From positions 1 to 64,000 of the forward strand of contig CAKQDH010000005.1 in assembly GCA_934229385.1 (NCBI GenBank): a stretch of 64,000 bases of DNA, in the 5' to 3' direction. The DNA is from an uncultured Oenococcus sp. (GTDB taxonomy: Bacteria > Bacillota > Bacilli > Lactobacillales > Lactobacillaceae). The translations under genes were made by a program, and so were the position numbers. The notes under the pieces are model-generated. The model did not search any database. It was given only the letters and a program-made list of their open reading frames with translations, and was not told the DNA's origin. Below are positions 39,099-49,159 of the stretch, piece after piece (the stretch's first letter is position 1; each line of letters opens with the position of its first letter).

Positions 39099-40184
39099 AT
39101 GGTTAAAAAAACGGTTACTTCTTTAAAGGCCTACAAAGCTGAACCGAGTTTATTAAAACTAAAAAATAATTTAGGTTTAAAAAGTTTAACTCGTTTATCT
39201 GCAAACGAGAATGCTTTTGGTACTTCTCCTAAAGTTCCCCAAGCTTTAATAAAATGGGGATTTAAAAATGTTAATCGATATCCAGATAGTAATTGCAAAA
39301 AGCTACGAAATTTGCTTGCACAAAGTTTGCAAATATCTTCAGATAAATTTTTATTTGGTGATGGTTCTGATGAAATTATAGAATTAATTTCTAGAGTAAT
39401 TTTAGAACCAGGTGACGAAGTTATTTTGCCTCAACTGACTTTTGCTGAATATTATTTTCATTCGAGAATAGAAGGGGCTCACATAAAACCTATTAAATTA
39501 ACTAAAAAGGGATTTGTAGATCTAAATTCATGCTTAAAATCTATTACTTCTCGGACAAAAATAATTTGGTTATGTAACCCCAATAATCCTACTGGAACTT
39601 ATATAAATAAAGAACAAATTAAGAGTTTTTTACAAAGGGTTCCTCAATGGACAACAGTGGTTATTGATGAAGCTTATATAGATTTTGTTTCCGAAGAAAA
39701 AAATCCTTCCTCTATTTCTTTGAGCAAAGAATTTTCTAATCTTATCGTATTACGAACTTTTTCTAAAGTTTATGGAATGGCTAATTTTCGTATTGGATTT
39801 GCTGTTATTAATCATCCATTAATAGATTATTTACAGACTGTTCGTTTACCTTATAATTTAAGTACTTTTGTTGAAATTGCTGCCTTGGCTGCTTTTAAAG
39901 ATCAAAAATTTGTTAAAAATGTTGTTTCGGCAATTATTTTTGAAAGAAAAAAATGGGAACAGTTCTTAGTGAGAAAAAAATTAATTTTTTGTCCTTCTCA
40001 AGCTAATTTTATTTTTTTTCACATTAAAAACGAAAATCAATTATATTCTTATCTTCTTCATCATGGTTATTTAGTGAGAAACAATCTTTGTGATAATTGG
40101 CTTCGAATAACTATAGGGAAAGAAGCAGATAATAAGAAAGTTCAAACATTGATTTCAACTTTCCTTAAGGGAAATAAAACTTAA
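39099..40184 (+). CDS. hisC: Histidinol-phosphate aminotransferase
   Basis: The 361-residue fold-type I PLP enzyme aminates imidazole acetol phosphate with glutamate. The cofactor lysine is in RTFSKVYGMANFRIG. NPNNPTGT and VIDEAYIDF are class signatures, and RITIGKEADN near the C-terminus binds the substrate carboxylate. AAAGGAA precedes the ATG. Placing hisC and hisD at the end of the operon differs from the hisZGDBHAFIE order common in related bacteria. Confidence 0.95.
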   Translation: MVKKTVTSLKAYKAEPSLLKLKNNLGLKSLTRLSANENAFGTSPKVPQALIKWGFKNVNRYPDSNCKKLRNLLAQSLQISSDKFLFGDGSDEIIELISRVILEPGDEVILPQLTFAEYYFHSRIEGAHIKPIKLTKKGFVDLNSCLKSITSRTKIIWLCNPNNPTGTYINKEQIKSFLQRVPQWTTVVIDEAYIDFVSEEKNPSSISLSKEFSNLIVLRTFSKVYGMANFRIGFAVINHPLIDYLQTVRLPYNLSTFVEIAALAAFKDQKFVKNVVSAIIFERKKWEQFLVRKKLIFCPSQANFIFFHIKNENQLYSYLLHHGYLVRNNLCDNWLRITIGKEADNKKVQTLISTFLKGNKT

Positions 40185-40230
40185 ATTCTATAAATACTAT
40201 TTTTTAAAAAATGTGAAGTGGAATAATATA

Positions 40231-41514
40231 ATGAAAATTATTGAAAAACCTTTAAAACAAGTTTTAAAACAAATTAATAATGATTATAAAGGATCTTTTA
40301 ATGAGGACCAAAAGGTTGAAGAAAATGTAAAAAAGATCCTTAAAGAAGTTTCTCAAAAGGGCGATCGAGCAATTAAAATCTATGAAAAAGAATTTGATCA
40401 AATAAAATTAGATGATTTTAAAGTTTCGAAAGATGAAATTAACAAAGCTTATAAAAAAACTTCTTCTCAATTGAAAGAAGCTTTAGAAGCAGCAAAAAAA
40501 AATATCACTTCTTTTCATAAATTGGAGTTAGAAAAAAATTTTATTGATTCAAAAAAAAAGGGTGTATTCCGAGGAGAAAAAATAACCCCTTTAGCTTCTG
40601 TTGGAATATATGTTCCAGGTGGCACAGCTGCATACCCTTCTTCTCTTTTAATGAATGCTATACCAGCAAAAGTAGCCGGAGTAAAAAAGATTGTTATGGT
40701 CACACCTCCTCAAAAAAATGGTCTAAATAAAACTGTTCTTGCTGCTGCTAAGGTTGTAGGAATAGATCAGATTTATACTGTAGGTGGAGCTCAAGCTATT
40801 GGCGCTTTAGCGTATGGGACACAATCGATTCCGAAAGTAGATAAAATAACTGGTCCTGGAAATATTTTTGTTGCTAAAGCAAAGAGACAAGTATATGGCC
40901 AGGTTGGTATTGATATGATTGCCGGCCCTTCGGAAATATGCATTATTGCCAATATTCAAAGTGATCCTAAACAGGTAGCTGCTGATCTTCTTTCGCAAGC
41001 AGAGCATGATAAACGAGCTAGGCCTATTTTGATAACTGACAGTAAAAAGTTAGTAAAAAAAGTACAGCTTGAATTAAAGCAACAAGTTAAATTTCTCCCT
41101 CGAAGAGAAATTGCTGAAGGTTCCTTAAATAATAAGGGAATGATAATTAAAGTTGAAAATATTGATCAAGCTTTTATAGTTGCTAATAAAATTGCTCCAG
41201 AACATCTAGAGGTCCAACTACCAGAAGCAGCTTCTTATTTAAATCAGATAAAAAATGCTGGTTCAGTTTTTTTAGGTTTTTCTGCTTCTGAACCAGTGGG
41301 TGATTATTTAGCTGGGCCTAATCATATTTTGCCGACAGGAGGTACAGCTCTTTTTTCTTCACCTTTAGGTGTCTATGACTTTGTTAAACGAACCCAGTTT
41401 ATTTCTTATACAAGGAAGGCTTTATCTAAAGAAAAAAATGCTATTACCCAATTAGCCAGAGCTGAAGGCTTAGAAGCACATGCTAGAGCTATTGAAAGCC
41501 GATTTAAAAAATAA
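40231..41514 (+). CDS. hisD: Histidinol dehydrogenase
   Basis: Oxidises L-histidinol to L-histidine in two NAD-linked steps with a zinc ion. The 427-residue protein has the signature around GPSEICIIA, the LLSQAEHDKRA segment with metal-binding Gln/His, and EPVGDYLAGPNHILPTGG. I start at ATG 40231 (MKIIEKPL), with GAAGTGGA just upstream. An alternative GTG at 40213 lies on that ribosome site. It is the last gene of the his run and converges on carB. Confidence 0.95.
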   Translation: MKIIEKPLKQVLKQINNDYKGSFNEDQKVEENVKKILKEVSQKGDRAIKIYEKEFDQIKLDDFKVSKDEINKAYKKTSSQLKEALEAAKKNITSFHKLELEKNFIDSKKKGVFRGEKITPLASVGIYVPGGTAAYPSSLLMNAIPAKVAGVKKIVMVTPPQKNGLNKTVLAAAKVVGIDQIYTVGGAQAIGALAYGTQSIPKVDKITGPGNIFVAKAKRQVYGQVGIDMIAGPSEICIIANIQSDPKQVAADLLSQAEHDKRARPILITDSKKLVKKVQLELKQQVKFLPRREIAEGSLNNKGMIIKVENIDQAFIVANKIAPEHLEVQLPEAASYLNQIKNAGSVFLGFSASEPVGDYLAGPNHILPTGGTALFSSPLGVYDFVKRTQFISYTRKALSKEKNAITQLARAEGLEAHARAIESRFKK

Positions 41515-41557
41515 TCTTTAAAGTTTATATTATTAATATAAAAAATATAGATGATTT

Positions 41558-44500
41558 TTATAGTGCCAACCTTTTTTTATTTTTAGGGGATTGCTGGTAT
41601 TCTTGAATTGCTTTTGTTGAAAAATCTTTAAAATTATTTTTATTGTTAAAAATAGCTTTAAGGGTATCTAAACAAGTGTAAGTTGGTATTTGGTAAGTTA
41701 AAGCTAGCTGCCTTAATTTATATCCAAAAGTATTTGTGTCTTGCCCTTGAGTAGGTAAATTTAAACAAGCTAAAATTTCTTTTTTTTCAATTAATTCTTT
41801 AATTTTTTTTAAATTTTTTTCAATATTAAAACAATTGATATGGTTATTTGATAAGAACTTGGCTGTTGTGTTAGTAGCAATTATTTTAAAACCTAAATGG
41901 ACTATTTTTTTTATAAGAGGTAAAGTTTCTTGTCTTTGAACTCGGCTTAAAGAACAAATAATCATTTTACGCCCACTTTTTTTAAATAAAAGGTTATTTT
42001 TATTTCCTGCGAAAAATGCTTTGAAGAAAGCTTCTGAAAAATTATTACTAATTCCTAATCTTTCACCGGTTGATTTCATTTCAGGACTTAGAATCGGGTC
42101 TGCTCCCTTTAATTTTTGAAAGGAATATACAGGTGCTTTAATGCCAAAATAATTTTGATGCTGATAAAAAGTTCTAGGAAATCCTTGGGAAATTAAATCT
42201 TTTCCTAATTGAACATTTACTGCTATTTTCACTAGGTTTAATCCTGATAGTTTGCTAGCTATAGGAACAGTTCTAGAAGCCCGAGGATTTACCTCCATAG
42301 TAAATACTTGCCCATTTCTAATAATAAATTGAATGTTTAATAAACCCTTAAGTTTTAAAGCTTGAGATAATCTTTTTGTAATTTTAAGTATTTTTATGAC
42401 GGTATTTTTGTTTAAATTATAAGAAGGAAAACAAGTAATGCTATCACCAGAATGGACCCCTGATCTTTCTATATGTTGAAAAATTCCGGGAATTAATACT
42501 CGTTTCCCATCACTTACAGCATCTAATTCACATTCGGTACCCTTAATATAAGGATCAACTAAGAGAGGAAAAGCGTTTTGTGTTAGATGTTTATTCTTTA
42601 GATAATTTTTTAAATCCTGTGAATGATGAAAGATAAACATTGATTTTCCACCAATAACAAAAGAGGGACGAATTAAAACCGGATAGCCAATTTTTTTGGC
42701 TATTTTAGGTAATTCTTTAAACTGATTGACGGTTAAGCCTTTAGGATGAAGAATTTTTGTTTGTTGGCAAAATTGGTTAAAGATTTCTCGATTTTCTGTT
42801 TTATCAATTTGTGAAAAATTCATGCCCAAAATAGAAATACCATGTTCTTGGAGTTTTTGAGCTGTTTTAATAGCTGTTTGTCCTCCATATTGAATCAAAA
42901 CTCCTTTGATATGTTCTCTATCTGCCACGTTTATAATATCTTCAATAGTCAAGGGTTCAAAATAAAGCCTATCAGCCACTGAATAATCAGTACTTACAGT
43001 TTCTGGATTATTATTAATAACTATTGCCTTAAAACCTGCTCTTTTAACAGCTAAGGTGGCTTTTACAGAACAATAATCAAATTCAATTCCTTGACCGATA
43101 CGGATAGGGCCAGAACCAATAATTAATATTTTGTTTTGTTTAGAATTTGAATTTATAATTTCATCTTCACCAAACCAAGAAGAATAATAGTAGGGCGTTT
43201 TTGCCTTAAATTCTCCAGCACAAGTATCAACCATATGATAAGAAGGTTTTATATTAAATTTATCTAATAATTGGTGTATTTTTTTACTAGGAATATTGAG
43301 TAGAGTTGCTAAACGATCATTTCCGATATTTAATAGTTTGGCTTTTTTTAGATCTTCAAAAGTTAAATTCGTTAAAGATTTATTTTGTAAATTTTTTTCA
43401 AATTGTATGATATTAAAAATGGAATTTAAAAACCATTTATCTATAAAAGTAATTTTATGAATTTTACTTACTGAATATCCTCTTCTTATTAATTCACAAA
43501 TAGCAAAGAGCCGTTGATCAGTAGCATAAACTAAATCTTGAATCAGCTCCGAGTTTGATTTAGTAGTTAAAACAGGATCTGTAAGGCCATTTAAACCAAT
43601 TTCTAAAGAACGGACTGCTTTATTCAAAGAACTTTCAAAAGTTCGATCAATAGCCATCGTTTCCCCTGTTGCTTTCATTTGTGTTCCTAATTTATGGTTA
43701 GCTTCTGGAAACTTATCAAAGGGTAAGCGTGGGAGCTTAACGACCACATAATCTAGCATTGGTTCAAAAGAAGCGAAGGTGTTTTGAGTAATTGGATTTA
43801 TAATTTCGTCCAATCGGTAACCGACAGAACATTTGGCGGCTGTTCTGGCAATAGGATATCCGGTAGCTTTAGAAGCTAAAGCTGAAGAACGGCTAACTCG
43901 AGGATTAACTTCGATAATTCGGTAGTTATTAGATTTAGGATCTAAGGCAAATTGAATATTACATCCACCGATAATTTTTAAAGCTGAAACAATTTTTAAT
44001 GCAGCATTTCTAAGAATTTGGTATTGGCGATCTGAAAGTGTTTGAGAGGGCGCTACTACAATTGAGTCACCAGTGTGGATTCCTACAGGATCTACATTTT
44101 CCATATTGCATACAATAATACAAGTTCCTTGGTTATCCCGCATTACTTCATATTCAATTTCTTTCCAGCCCTTAAGGCTTTTTTCAATTAACACTTCATG
44201 AATAGGGCTTACTTCAAGTCCTCGTTTTAAGATCAATTTTAAATCTCGTTTGTTATATATAAAACCTCCTCCGGTACCACCTAAAGTAAAGGCTGGCCTA
44301 ATAATTGCCGGGTAGCCAATTTTGCTTAAAAATTGTTTCCCTTCTAAATAGCTATGTACGGTTTTAGATTGGGCAATAGGCTCTTTTATTTTTTGCATTA
44401 ATTCCTTAAAAAGTTGTCTATCTTCTCCTTCTTGAATAGATTTGACAGATGTTCCCAATAATTTAACTTGGTATTTTTTTAAAATTCCTTTTTTAAAAAG

Positions 44501-44803
44501 AGAAACAGAAAGATTAAGACCAGCTTGTCCTCCTAACGTACCAATTAAACCTTGAGGTCTTTCTTTTTTAATAATCTTTTCCAATGAGTTAAGGGTTAGA
44601 GGCTCAATATAGACTTTGTCTGCCATTTTATTATCAGTCATTATAGTAGCAGGGTTATCGTTGACGAGGATTATAGTAAGTCCTTCTTCTTTTAAAGCTA
44701 AGCAAGCTTGAGTTCCTGCATAGTCGAATTCAGCTGCTTGACCAATTATAATTGGCCCAGAGCCAATGACTAAGACCTTCTTAAGGTGATTGATTAAGGG
44801 CAT
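41558..44803 (-). CDS. carB: Carbamoyl phosphate synthase large subunit
   Basis: The 1081-residue ATP-grasp enzyme makes carbamoyl phosphate from bicarbonate, ammonia (from CarA) and two ATP. The two homologous halves begin at VLVIGSGPIIIGQ and ILIIGSGPIRIGQ (about residues 11 and 557). Glycine-rich ATP loops and paired EVNPRVSRSS / EVNPRASRTV motifs are intact, and a C-terminal regulatory domain starts near 930. ATG 44803 has AAAGGAGG just upstream. It overlaps carA by 23 bases. Position at the end of an arginine T-box operon suggests an arginine-dedicated enzyme; a second pyrimidine copy elsewhere is possible. Confidence 0.96.
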   Translation of the reverse strand: MPLINHLKKVLVIGSGPIIIGQAAEFDYAGTQACLALKEEGLTIILVNDNPATIMTDNKMADKVYIEPLTLNSLEKIIKKERPQGLIGTLGGQAGLNLSVSLFKKGILKKYQVKLLGTSVKSIQEGEDRQLFKELMQKIKEPIAQSKTVHSYLEGKQFLSKIGYPAIIRPAFTLGGTGGGFIYNKRDLKLILKRGLEVSPIHEVLIEKSLKGWKEIEYEVMRDNQGTCIIVCNMENVDPVGIHTGDSIVVAPSQTLSDRQYQILRNAALKIVSALKIIGGCNIQFALDPKSNNYRIIEVNPRVSRSSALASKATGYPIARTAAKCSVGYRLDEIINPITQNTFASFEPMLDYVVVKLPRLPFDKFPEANHKLGTQMKATGETMAIDRTFESSLNKAVRSLEIGLNGLTDPVLTTKSNSELIQDLVYATDQRLFAICELIRRGYSVSKIHKITFIDKWFLNSIFNIIQFEKNLQNKSLTNLTFEDLKKAKLLNIGNDRLATLLNIPSKKIHQLLDKFNIKPSYHMVDTCAGEFKAKTPYYYSSWFGEDEIINSNSKQNKILIIGSGPIRIGQGIEFDYCSVKATLAVKRAGFKAIVINNNPETVSTDYSVADRLYFEPLTIEDIINVADREHIKGVLIQYGGQTAIKTAQKLQEHGISILGMNFSQIDKTENREIFNQFCQQTKILHPKGLTVNQFKELPKIAKKIGYPVLIRPSFVIGGKSMFIFHHSQDLKNYLKNKHLTQNAFPLLVDPYIKGTECELDAVSDGKRVLIPGIFQHIERSGVHSGDSITCFPSYNLNKNTVIKILKITKRLSQALKLKGLLNIQFIIRNGQVFTMEVNPRASRTVPIASKLSGLNLVKIAVNVQLGKDLISQGFPRTFYQHQNYFGIKAPVYSFQKLKGADPILSPEMKSTGERLGISNNFSEAFFKAFFAGNKNNLLFKKSGRKMIICSLSRVQRQETLPLIKKIVHLGFKIIATNTTAKFLSNNHINCFNIEKNLKKIKELIEKKEILACLNLPTQGQDTNTFGYKLRQLALTYQIPTYTCLDTLKAIFNNKNNFKDFSTKAIQEYQQSPKNKKRLAL

Positions 44804-45911
44804 AAACTTCCTCCTTTCTTTTTTGCACATTTTTTAAAAATTTTTTAAAGATATATTTGGAATCTTGAGGACCGGGATGCCCTTCTGGATGAAATTGAAC
44901 CGTACTAATAGGTAACTTTTTATGTTCAAGGCCTTCAATGCTGTTATCGTTGATATTTTTAAAACTAATTGAAAAATTAGTATTAGATATACTTTTTTTA
45001 TCTACTACATAACTATGATTTTGACTTGTTATATAAACTTTTCCTGTCTGTAAATTTTTCACTGGTTGATTAGGGCCGTGATGACCAAAAAATAATTTTT
45101 TAGTCTTTGCACCAAAAGCTAAAGCGACTAATTGATGTCCAAAACAAATTCCTAAAGTAGGATAGTGAGAGGCAATTTTTTTAATTTTTGGGAGAGAGTA
45201 AGATAAATTTTGTGGATCACCAGGGCCGTTACTAAGCAAAATTCCATCTGGATGTAACTTTTGAATTTGGGAATAATTGACATTAAAGGGGACAGTAATG
45301 ACTTCACAATCCTCCCTAATAAGATTTTGAAGGATGGATTGTTTAAATCCAAAGTCTATTAATAAAATCCTTAGTTTATGTTTAGAATTTATATTATATT
45401 TATAATACATAGGAAAGGATTTTTCGGAGTTTATATTTGAAAATATTGATTTAACAGAAGTATCAGGATGAATTTTCTTCCAATTTATAGGTTTTGAGGG
45501 TTTGTTTTTAGAAATTAAGGCTTTCATACTACCTGATTTTCGAATTCGTTTAACTATTGCTCTGGTATCTACAGTATTAATAGCCGGAATTTTATTTTTT
45601 ATTAGCCATTGATTAACATTTTCTTGAGAAGAATAATGGCTAGGGAGAAAAGATAAATGATTAAATAAAGCAGCTTTAACTTGAATAGTTTTTTTCTCAC
45701 TAGCTGATAAACTAATACCATAGTTGCCTAAAGAAGGATAGGTAAAAGTGACAATTTGTCCATGATATGAAGGATCGGTCATAATTTCTTGGTAACCGGT
45801 CATACTAGTGTTAAATATAATTTCTCCGTCAATTTGTTGATAATTTTGATAACCAATTGCTTCTCCTGGAAAAATATCTCCATTTTCAAGTATTAAATAA
45901 GCTGAATTCAT
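44781..45911 (-). CDS. carA: Carbamoyl phosphate synthase small subunit (glutaminase)
   Basis: The 376-residue subunit hydrolyses glutamine and tunnels ammonia to CarB. Cys256 in LGICFGHQL is the nucleophile, and the QFHPEGHPGP segment carries the triad His and Glu. The N-terminal domain (ENGDIFPGEAIG, FNTSMTGYQEI) is typical. Its ATG overlaps the argD stop by 4 bases, and its 3' end overlaps carB, so argD-carA-carB are translationally coupled. Confidence 0.96.
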   Translation of the reverse strand: MNSAYLILENGDIFPGEAIGYQNYQQIDGEIIFNTSMTGYQEIMTDPSYHGQIVTFTYPSLGNYGISLSASEKKTIQVKAALFNHLSFLPSHYSSQENVNQWLIKNKIPAINTVDTRAIVKRIRKSGSMKALISKNKPSKPINWKKIHPDTSVKSIFSNINSEKSFPMYYKYNINSKHKLRILLIDFGFKQSILQNLIREDCEVITVPFNVNYSQIQKLHPDGILLSNGPGDPQNLSYSLPKIKKIASHYPTLGICFGHQLVALAFGAKTKKLFFGHHGPNQPVKNLQTGKVYITSQNHSYVVDKKSISNTNFSISFKNINDNSIEGLEHKKLPISTVQFHPEGHPGPQDSKYIFKKFLKNVQKRKEEVYALNQSP

Positions 45912-47116
45912 AAATTTTTCTCCATTTTTTTAAATGTTTTTGTTAAAGCATAGATAAAATAATTAATTTGTTTATATTTCACAGTTAACGGGGGCAAGAT
46001 ACGTACGACATTTTTCCCTGCTGTTAAGATTAATAAATGATAATTATCTCTTAGTTTGTTTACAATTTGGATAGCAGGTAATTTAGTTTTGATACCGATC
46101 ATCAGGCCTAGTCCTCGAACTTGGCTTATAATTTTTGGAAAGTTTTTTTCTACCTGGTTTAATTTTTTAAAAATATATTTTGATTTTATCTGACAGTTTT
46201 TTAAAATATTATTTTTATTAATGGCATTAATAGTAGCAATACCTGCTGTCATGACTAAAGGATTCCCCCCGAAAGTAGATCCATGAGTCCCAGGAGTAAA
46301 AAAAGAAGAAATTTTCTTTTTTGCCATCATAGCTCCAATTGGGAATCCAGAAGCAAGAGCTTTGGCACTAGTTAGAATATCTGGTTTTATCCCATATTGT
46401 TGATAGGCATAAAAACTTCCTGTCCGACCGATACCAGTTTGGACTTCGTCAACTATTAAAAGGATTTGTTTTGTAGAACAAATTTTAGCTAATTTTTGAA
46501 TCCATTTTTTGTTTGCTGGGATGATCCCACCCTCACCTTGAACAAGTTCTAAAATTACAGCTATACAGTTTTTATCTTGGCTAATTTTATTTAAGGATTC
46601 CTTATCGTTGTAGGGTAGAAAACTAAAGCCGGGAAGCATAGGCCCGAAGGTTTTATGAAGATTCATTTGCCCTGTTGCTGTAAGGGTTCCTAAAGTTCTT
46701 CCATGGAACGAATTTTTAAAACTTATAATATGTCCTACTTTTTTTCCTAAAGCTAAATTAGCATAGCGCCTGGCTAGCTTAAAAGCTGCCTCGTTAGCTT
46801 CTGCTCCACTGTTGCAAAAAAACACTTGATCAAAACAGGTTAGTTTTGTTAATTGATTAGCTAACTTCCTTTGTTGAGGTATATGATAAAGATTTGAACA
46901 ATGCCATAGTTTATGAAGTTGCTTTTCTATTGCATTTAGGACTGTTTTAGGTTGATGTCCTAAAGCTAAAACGGCGATTCCAGAAGTAAAATCTAAATAT
47001 TTTTTCCCTTTATCATCCCATAAATAATTTTTTTTGCCCTTAATAGCATTTATTGGAAAATGCTGATAAGTTTGCATTAGTGGTGTAGTCATTGTTTGTG
47101 TTTTTATATTTTTCAT
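45908..47116 (-). CDS. argD: Acetylornithine aminotransferase
   Basis: The 402-residue fold-type I PLP enzyme converts N-acetylglutamate semialdehyde to N-acetylornithine. The signature LIVDEVQTGIGRTG and the PLP lysine in LTSAKALASGFPIGAM are present. I start at ATG 47116 (MKNIKTQ), with AGAAAGGA just upstream. The longer frame to 47152 would run back into argB. It follows argB by 10 bases and overlaps carA by 4. Confidence 0.94.
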   Translation of the reverse strand: MKNIKTQTMTTPLMQTYQHFPINAIKGKKNYLWDDKGKKYLDFTSGIAVLALGHQPKTVLNAIEKQLHKLWHCSNLYHIPQQRKLANQLTKLTCFDQVFFCNSGAEANEAAFKLARRYANLALGKKVGHIISFKNSFHGRTLGTLTATGQMNLHKTFGPMLPGFSFLPYNDKESLNKISQDKNCIAVILELVQGEGGIIPANKKWIQKLAKICSTKQILLIVDEVQTGIGRTGSFYAYQQYGIKPDILTSAKALASGFPIGAMMAKKKISSFFTPGTHGSTFGGNPLVMTAGIATINAINKNNILKNCQIKSKYIFKKLNQVEKNFPKIISQVRGLGLMIGIKTKLPAIQIVNKLRDNYHLLILTAGKNVVRILPPLTVKYKQINYFIYALTKTFKKMEKNL

Positions 47117-47126
47117 TTTTTCCTTT

Positions 47127-47912
47127 CTAGTTTGAAAAAATTTTTGTGCCAATTTTTTTGCCGTTTAAATAATTAAGCATATTTTGAGGAGAATTTCCGT
47201 CTATAATAGATATTTCTTGAACTTGATTTTTAAGAGCTGTAATTGCAGATTTTATTTTTATTGACATCCCTGCATTAATTTGTTTATTTTTAAGAAGATT
47301 TTGGGCTTGTTGAAGAGAAATATCTTGAAGGTAATGTTTATGTCCGGAATTTTGAACTAAAATTCCTGGGACGTCACTTATAAAACAAAGTTTTCCGTTT
47401 AAACTTGAAGCTATAAAAGAAGCTGTTTGGTCTGCATTAACGTTTATATGTTCGTAAGATTTATTTATGGAAATAGGTGAAATTACCGGGATAAGGTTTA
47501 ATTGACAAAATTTTTTAATTAGTTTTGTATTTACCTTAATAACTTTACCAACCATTCCAAAATCTTTTTTGTTAATTAATTTACCCATTAAAAGATGATT
47601 ATCAATACCGCTGAGCCCCAAGGCTTGGCCTCCATTTTCTTCTAATTTTGTAACTATTCTTTTATTGATTAAACCATTAAGTACCATTTCGGTGATGGTT
47701 AACGTTTTGTAATTAGTAACTCTTAAATTGTGCTTAAATTTAGGCTTTATACCTTCTTTTTTTAGCATATTTGAAATTTTTTTACCGCCACCGTGAACAA
47801 TAATAGGTTTATAGCTAGTTTTTTTAGGAATATTTTTAATAATTTGATAAAAATCATCATTTAATTTAGAGACAATACTGCCACCACATTTAATAATTAA
47901 ATATTTATTCAT
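47127..47912 (-). CDS. argB: Acetylglutamate kinase
   Basis: A 261-residue amino acid kinase that phosphorylates N-acetylglutamate. KCGGS (residues 8-12) and VHGGGKKIS bind phosphate, and FISDVPGILVQNSG is the family motif near 178. An N-terminal regulatory helix of the arginine-feedback hexameric type is not evident, so strong allosteric inhibition by arginine is less likely. It lies 12 bases after argJ. Confidence 0.94.
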   Translation of the reverse strand: MNKYLIIKCGGSIVSKLNDDFYQIIKNIPKKTSYKPIIVHGGGKKISNMLKKEGIKPKFKHNLRVTNYKTLTITEMVLNGLINKRIVTKLEENGGQALGLSGIDNHLLMGKLINKKDFGMVGKVIKVNTKLIKKFCQLNLIPVISPISINKSYEHINVNADQTASFIASSLNGKLCFISDVPGILVQNSGHKHYLQDISLQQAQNLLKNKQINAGMSIKIKSAITALKNQVQEISIIDGNSPQNMLNYLNGKKIGTKIFSN

Positions 47913-47924
47913 TGTTTTTCCTTT

Positions 47925-49157
47925 TTAAGAACTGTAAGAAGAATTAATTTTGACATATTTGTAAGTTAAATCACATCCCCAAGCTATGGCTTTTCCTCTT
48001 CCTTCTTTGAGGACAATTTTTAAAATTATTTTTTTGTTTCTTAGATACTGAGAAGCTTTCTTTGTATCAAAGTTTTTAGCTATCCCGTTAGCAAATATTT
48101 TTTGTCCATTGCCTAAAGACATAGTTACATGGTTAATATCAAATTTTTCTCCACTATAACCTAAAGCACAAATTACTCTTCCCCAATTTATATCTTCACC
48201 AAATAAAGCTGTTTTAACTAGATTAGAACCGATTATAGTTTTGCTTATAATTTTGGCTGAACTAGTATTACGAGCCCCAGAAACCTGCGTTTCTAAAAGT
48301 TTAGTTGCTCCTTCTCCGCCCTTAGCGATATTTTGAGCAAGAAATTGACAAACTATTTTTAAACCCTTGAGAAAAATTTTCCATTGAGGATGAGATTTAT
48401 TAAGTTTGTGATTTTTTCCTAAGCCGTTGGCCATCACCAACACCATGTCATTGGTACTGGTATCTCCATCAACAGTGATACAATTAAAACTCTCATCAAT
48501 AATTTCTTTGAAAGCTTTTTTTAAGCATGCTTGTTCTATAGAAGCATCAGTTGTAATAAAGCCTAGCATTGTAGCCATATTTGGATGGATCATTCCAGAT
48601 CCCTTGCAGCTTCCACCAATGGTGATTTTTTTACCATCGACTTTCATTTGAACGGCCAGATGTTTACTATGTTTATCAGTAGTTAATATAGAATTTTCAA
48701 ATTTATAAGGGGCTTTTTTTAATTTTATTGTTTGAATCCCTTTTTTTATTTTTGCCATATTTAATTGAGTACCGATAAGGCCCGTAGAAGCCACTGCAAC
48801 ATAATCTTTAGGTATACGAAAATGGTTTGCTGTTAAATTTCTAGTTTTATAAGCGTTTTTTATTCCTTGAAGGCCTGTACAAGAATTGGCACAAGTGGTA
48901 TTAACTATTACCGCTTGTAAATGGGAATTGTTTTTTAGACTATCTTTGGTAACCTTTAAAGGCGCAGCTTGGAAAAGGTTTGTTGTATAAACGCCTGCTG
49001 AGATAGCTGGTGCTTTGGAATAGATCCAGCCTATATCAGGTTTATTTTTGCTTAGTCCGATTTTTTGGCCGCCACCTTTAAAACCGAGGGGGCTATCAAT
49101 GCTGCCGTTAGTGATATCTATAATATTTTTTTGAGTTTTAGTATCTATATTCTGCAT
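47925..49157 (-). CDS. argJ: Bifunctional glutamate/ornithine acetyltransferase
   Basis: Recycles the acetyl group from acetylornithine to glutamate and may also use acetyl-CoA, which explains why no separate argA or argE is needed. The precursor cleaves itself before the nucleophilic Thr196 in PNMATMLGF (Ala195-Thr196), giving alpha and beta chains. ATG 49157 yields 410 residues, the normal length, and is 2 bases after the argC stop. No good ribosome site is visible, so translation probably couples to argC. A longer start at 49205 inside argC is less likely. Confidence 0.93.
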   Translation of the reverse strand: MQNIDTKTQKNIIDITNGSIDSPLGFKGGGQKIGLSKNKPDIGWIYSKAPAISAGVYTTNLFQAAPLKVTKDSLKNNSHLQAVIVNTTCANSCTGLQGIKNAYKTRNLTANHFRIPKDYVAVASTGLIGTQLNMAKIKKGIQTIKLKKAPYKFENSILTTDKHSKHLAVQMKVDGKKITIGGSCKGSGMIHPNMATMLGFITTDASIEQACLKKAFKEIIDESFNCITVDGDTSTNDMVLVMANGLGKNHKLNKSHPQWKIFLKGLKIVCQFLAQNIAKGGEGATKLLETQVSGARNTSSAKIISKTIIGSNLVKTALFGEDINWGRVICALGYSGEKFDINHVTMSLGNGQKIFANGIAKNFDTKKASQYLRNKKIILKIVLKEGRGKAIAWGCDLTYKYVKINSSYSS

Positions 49158-49159
49158 TT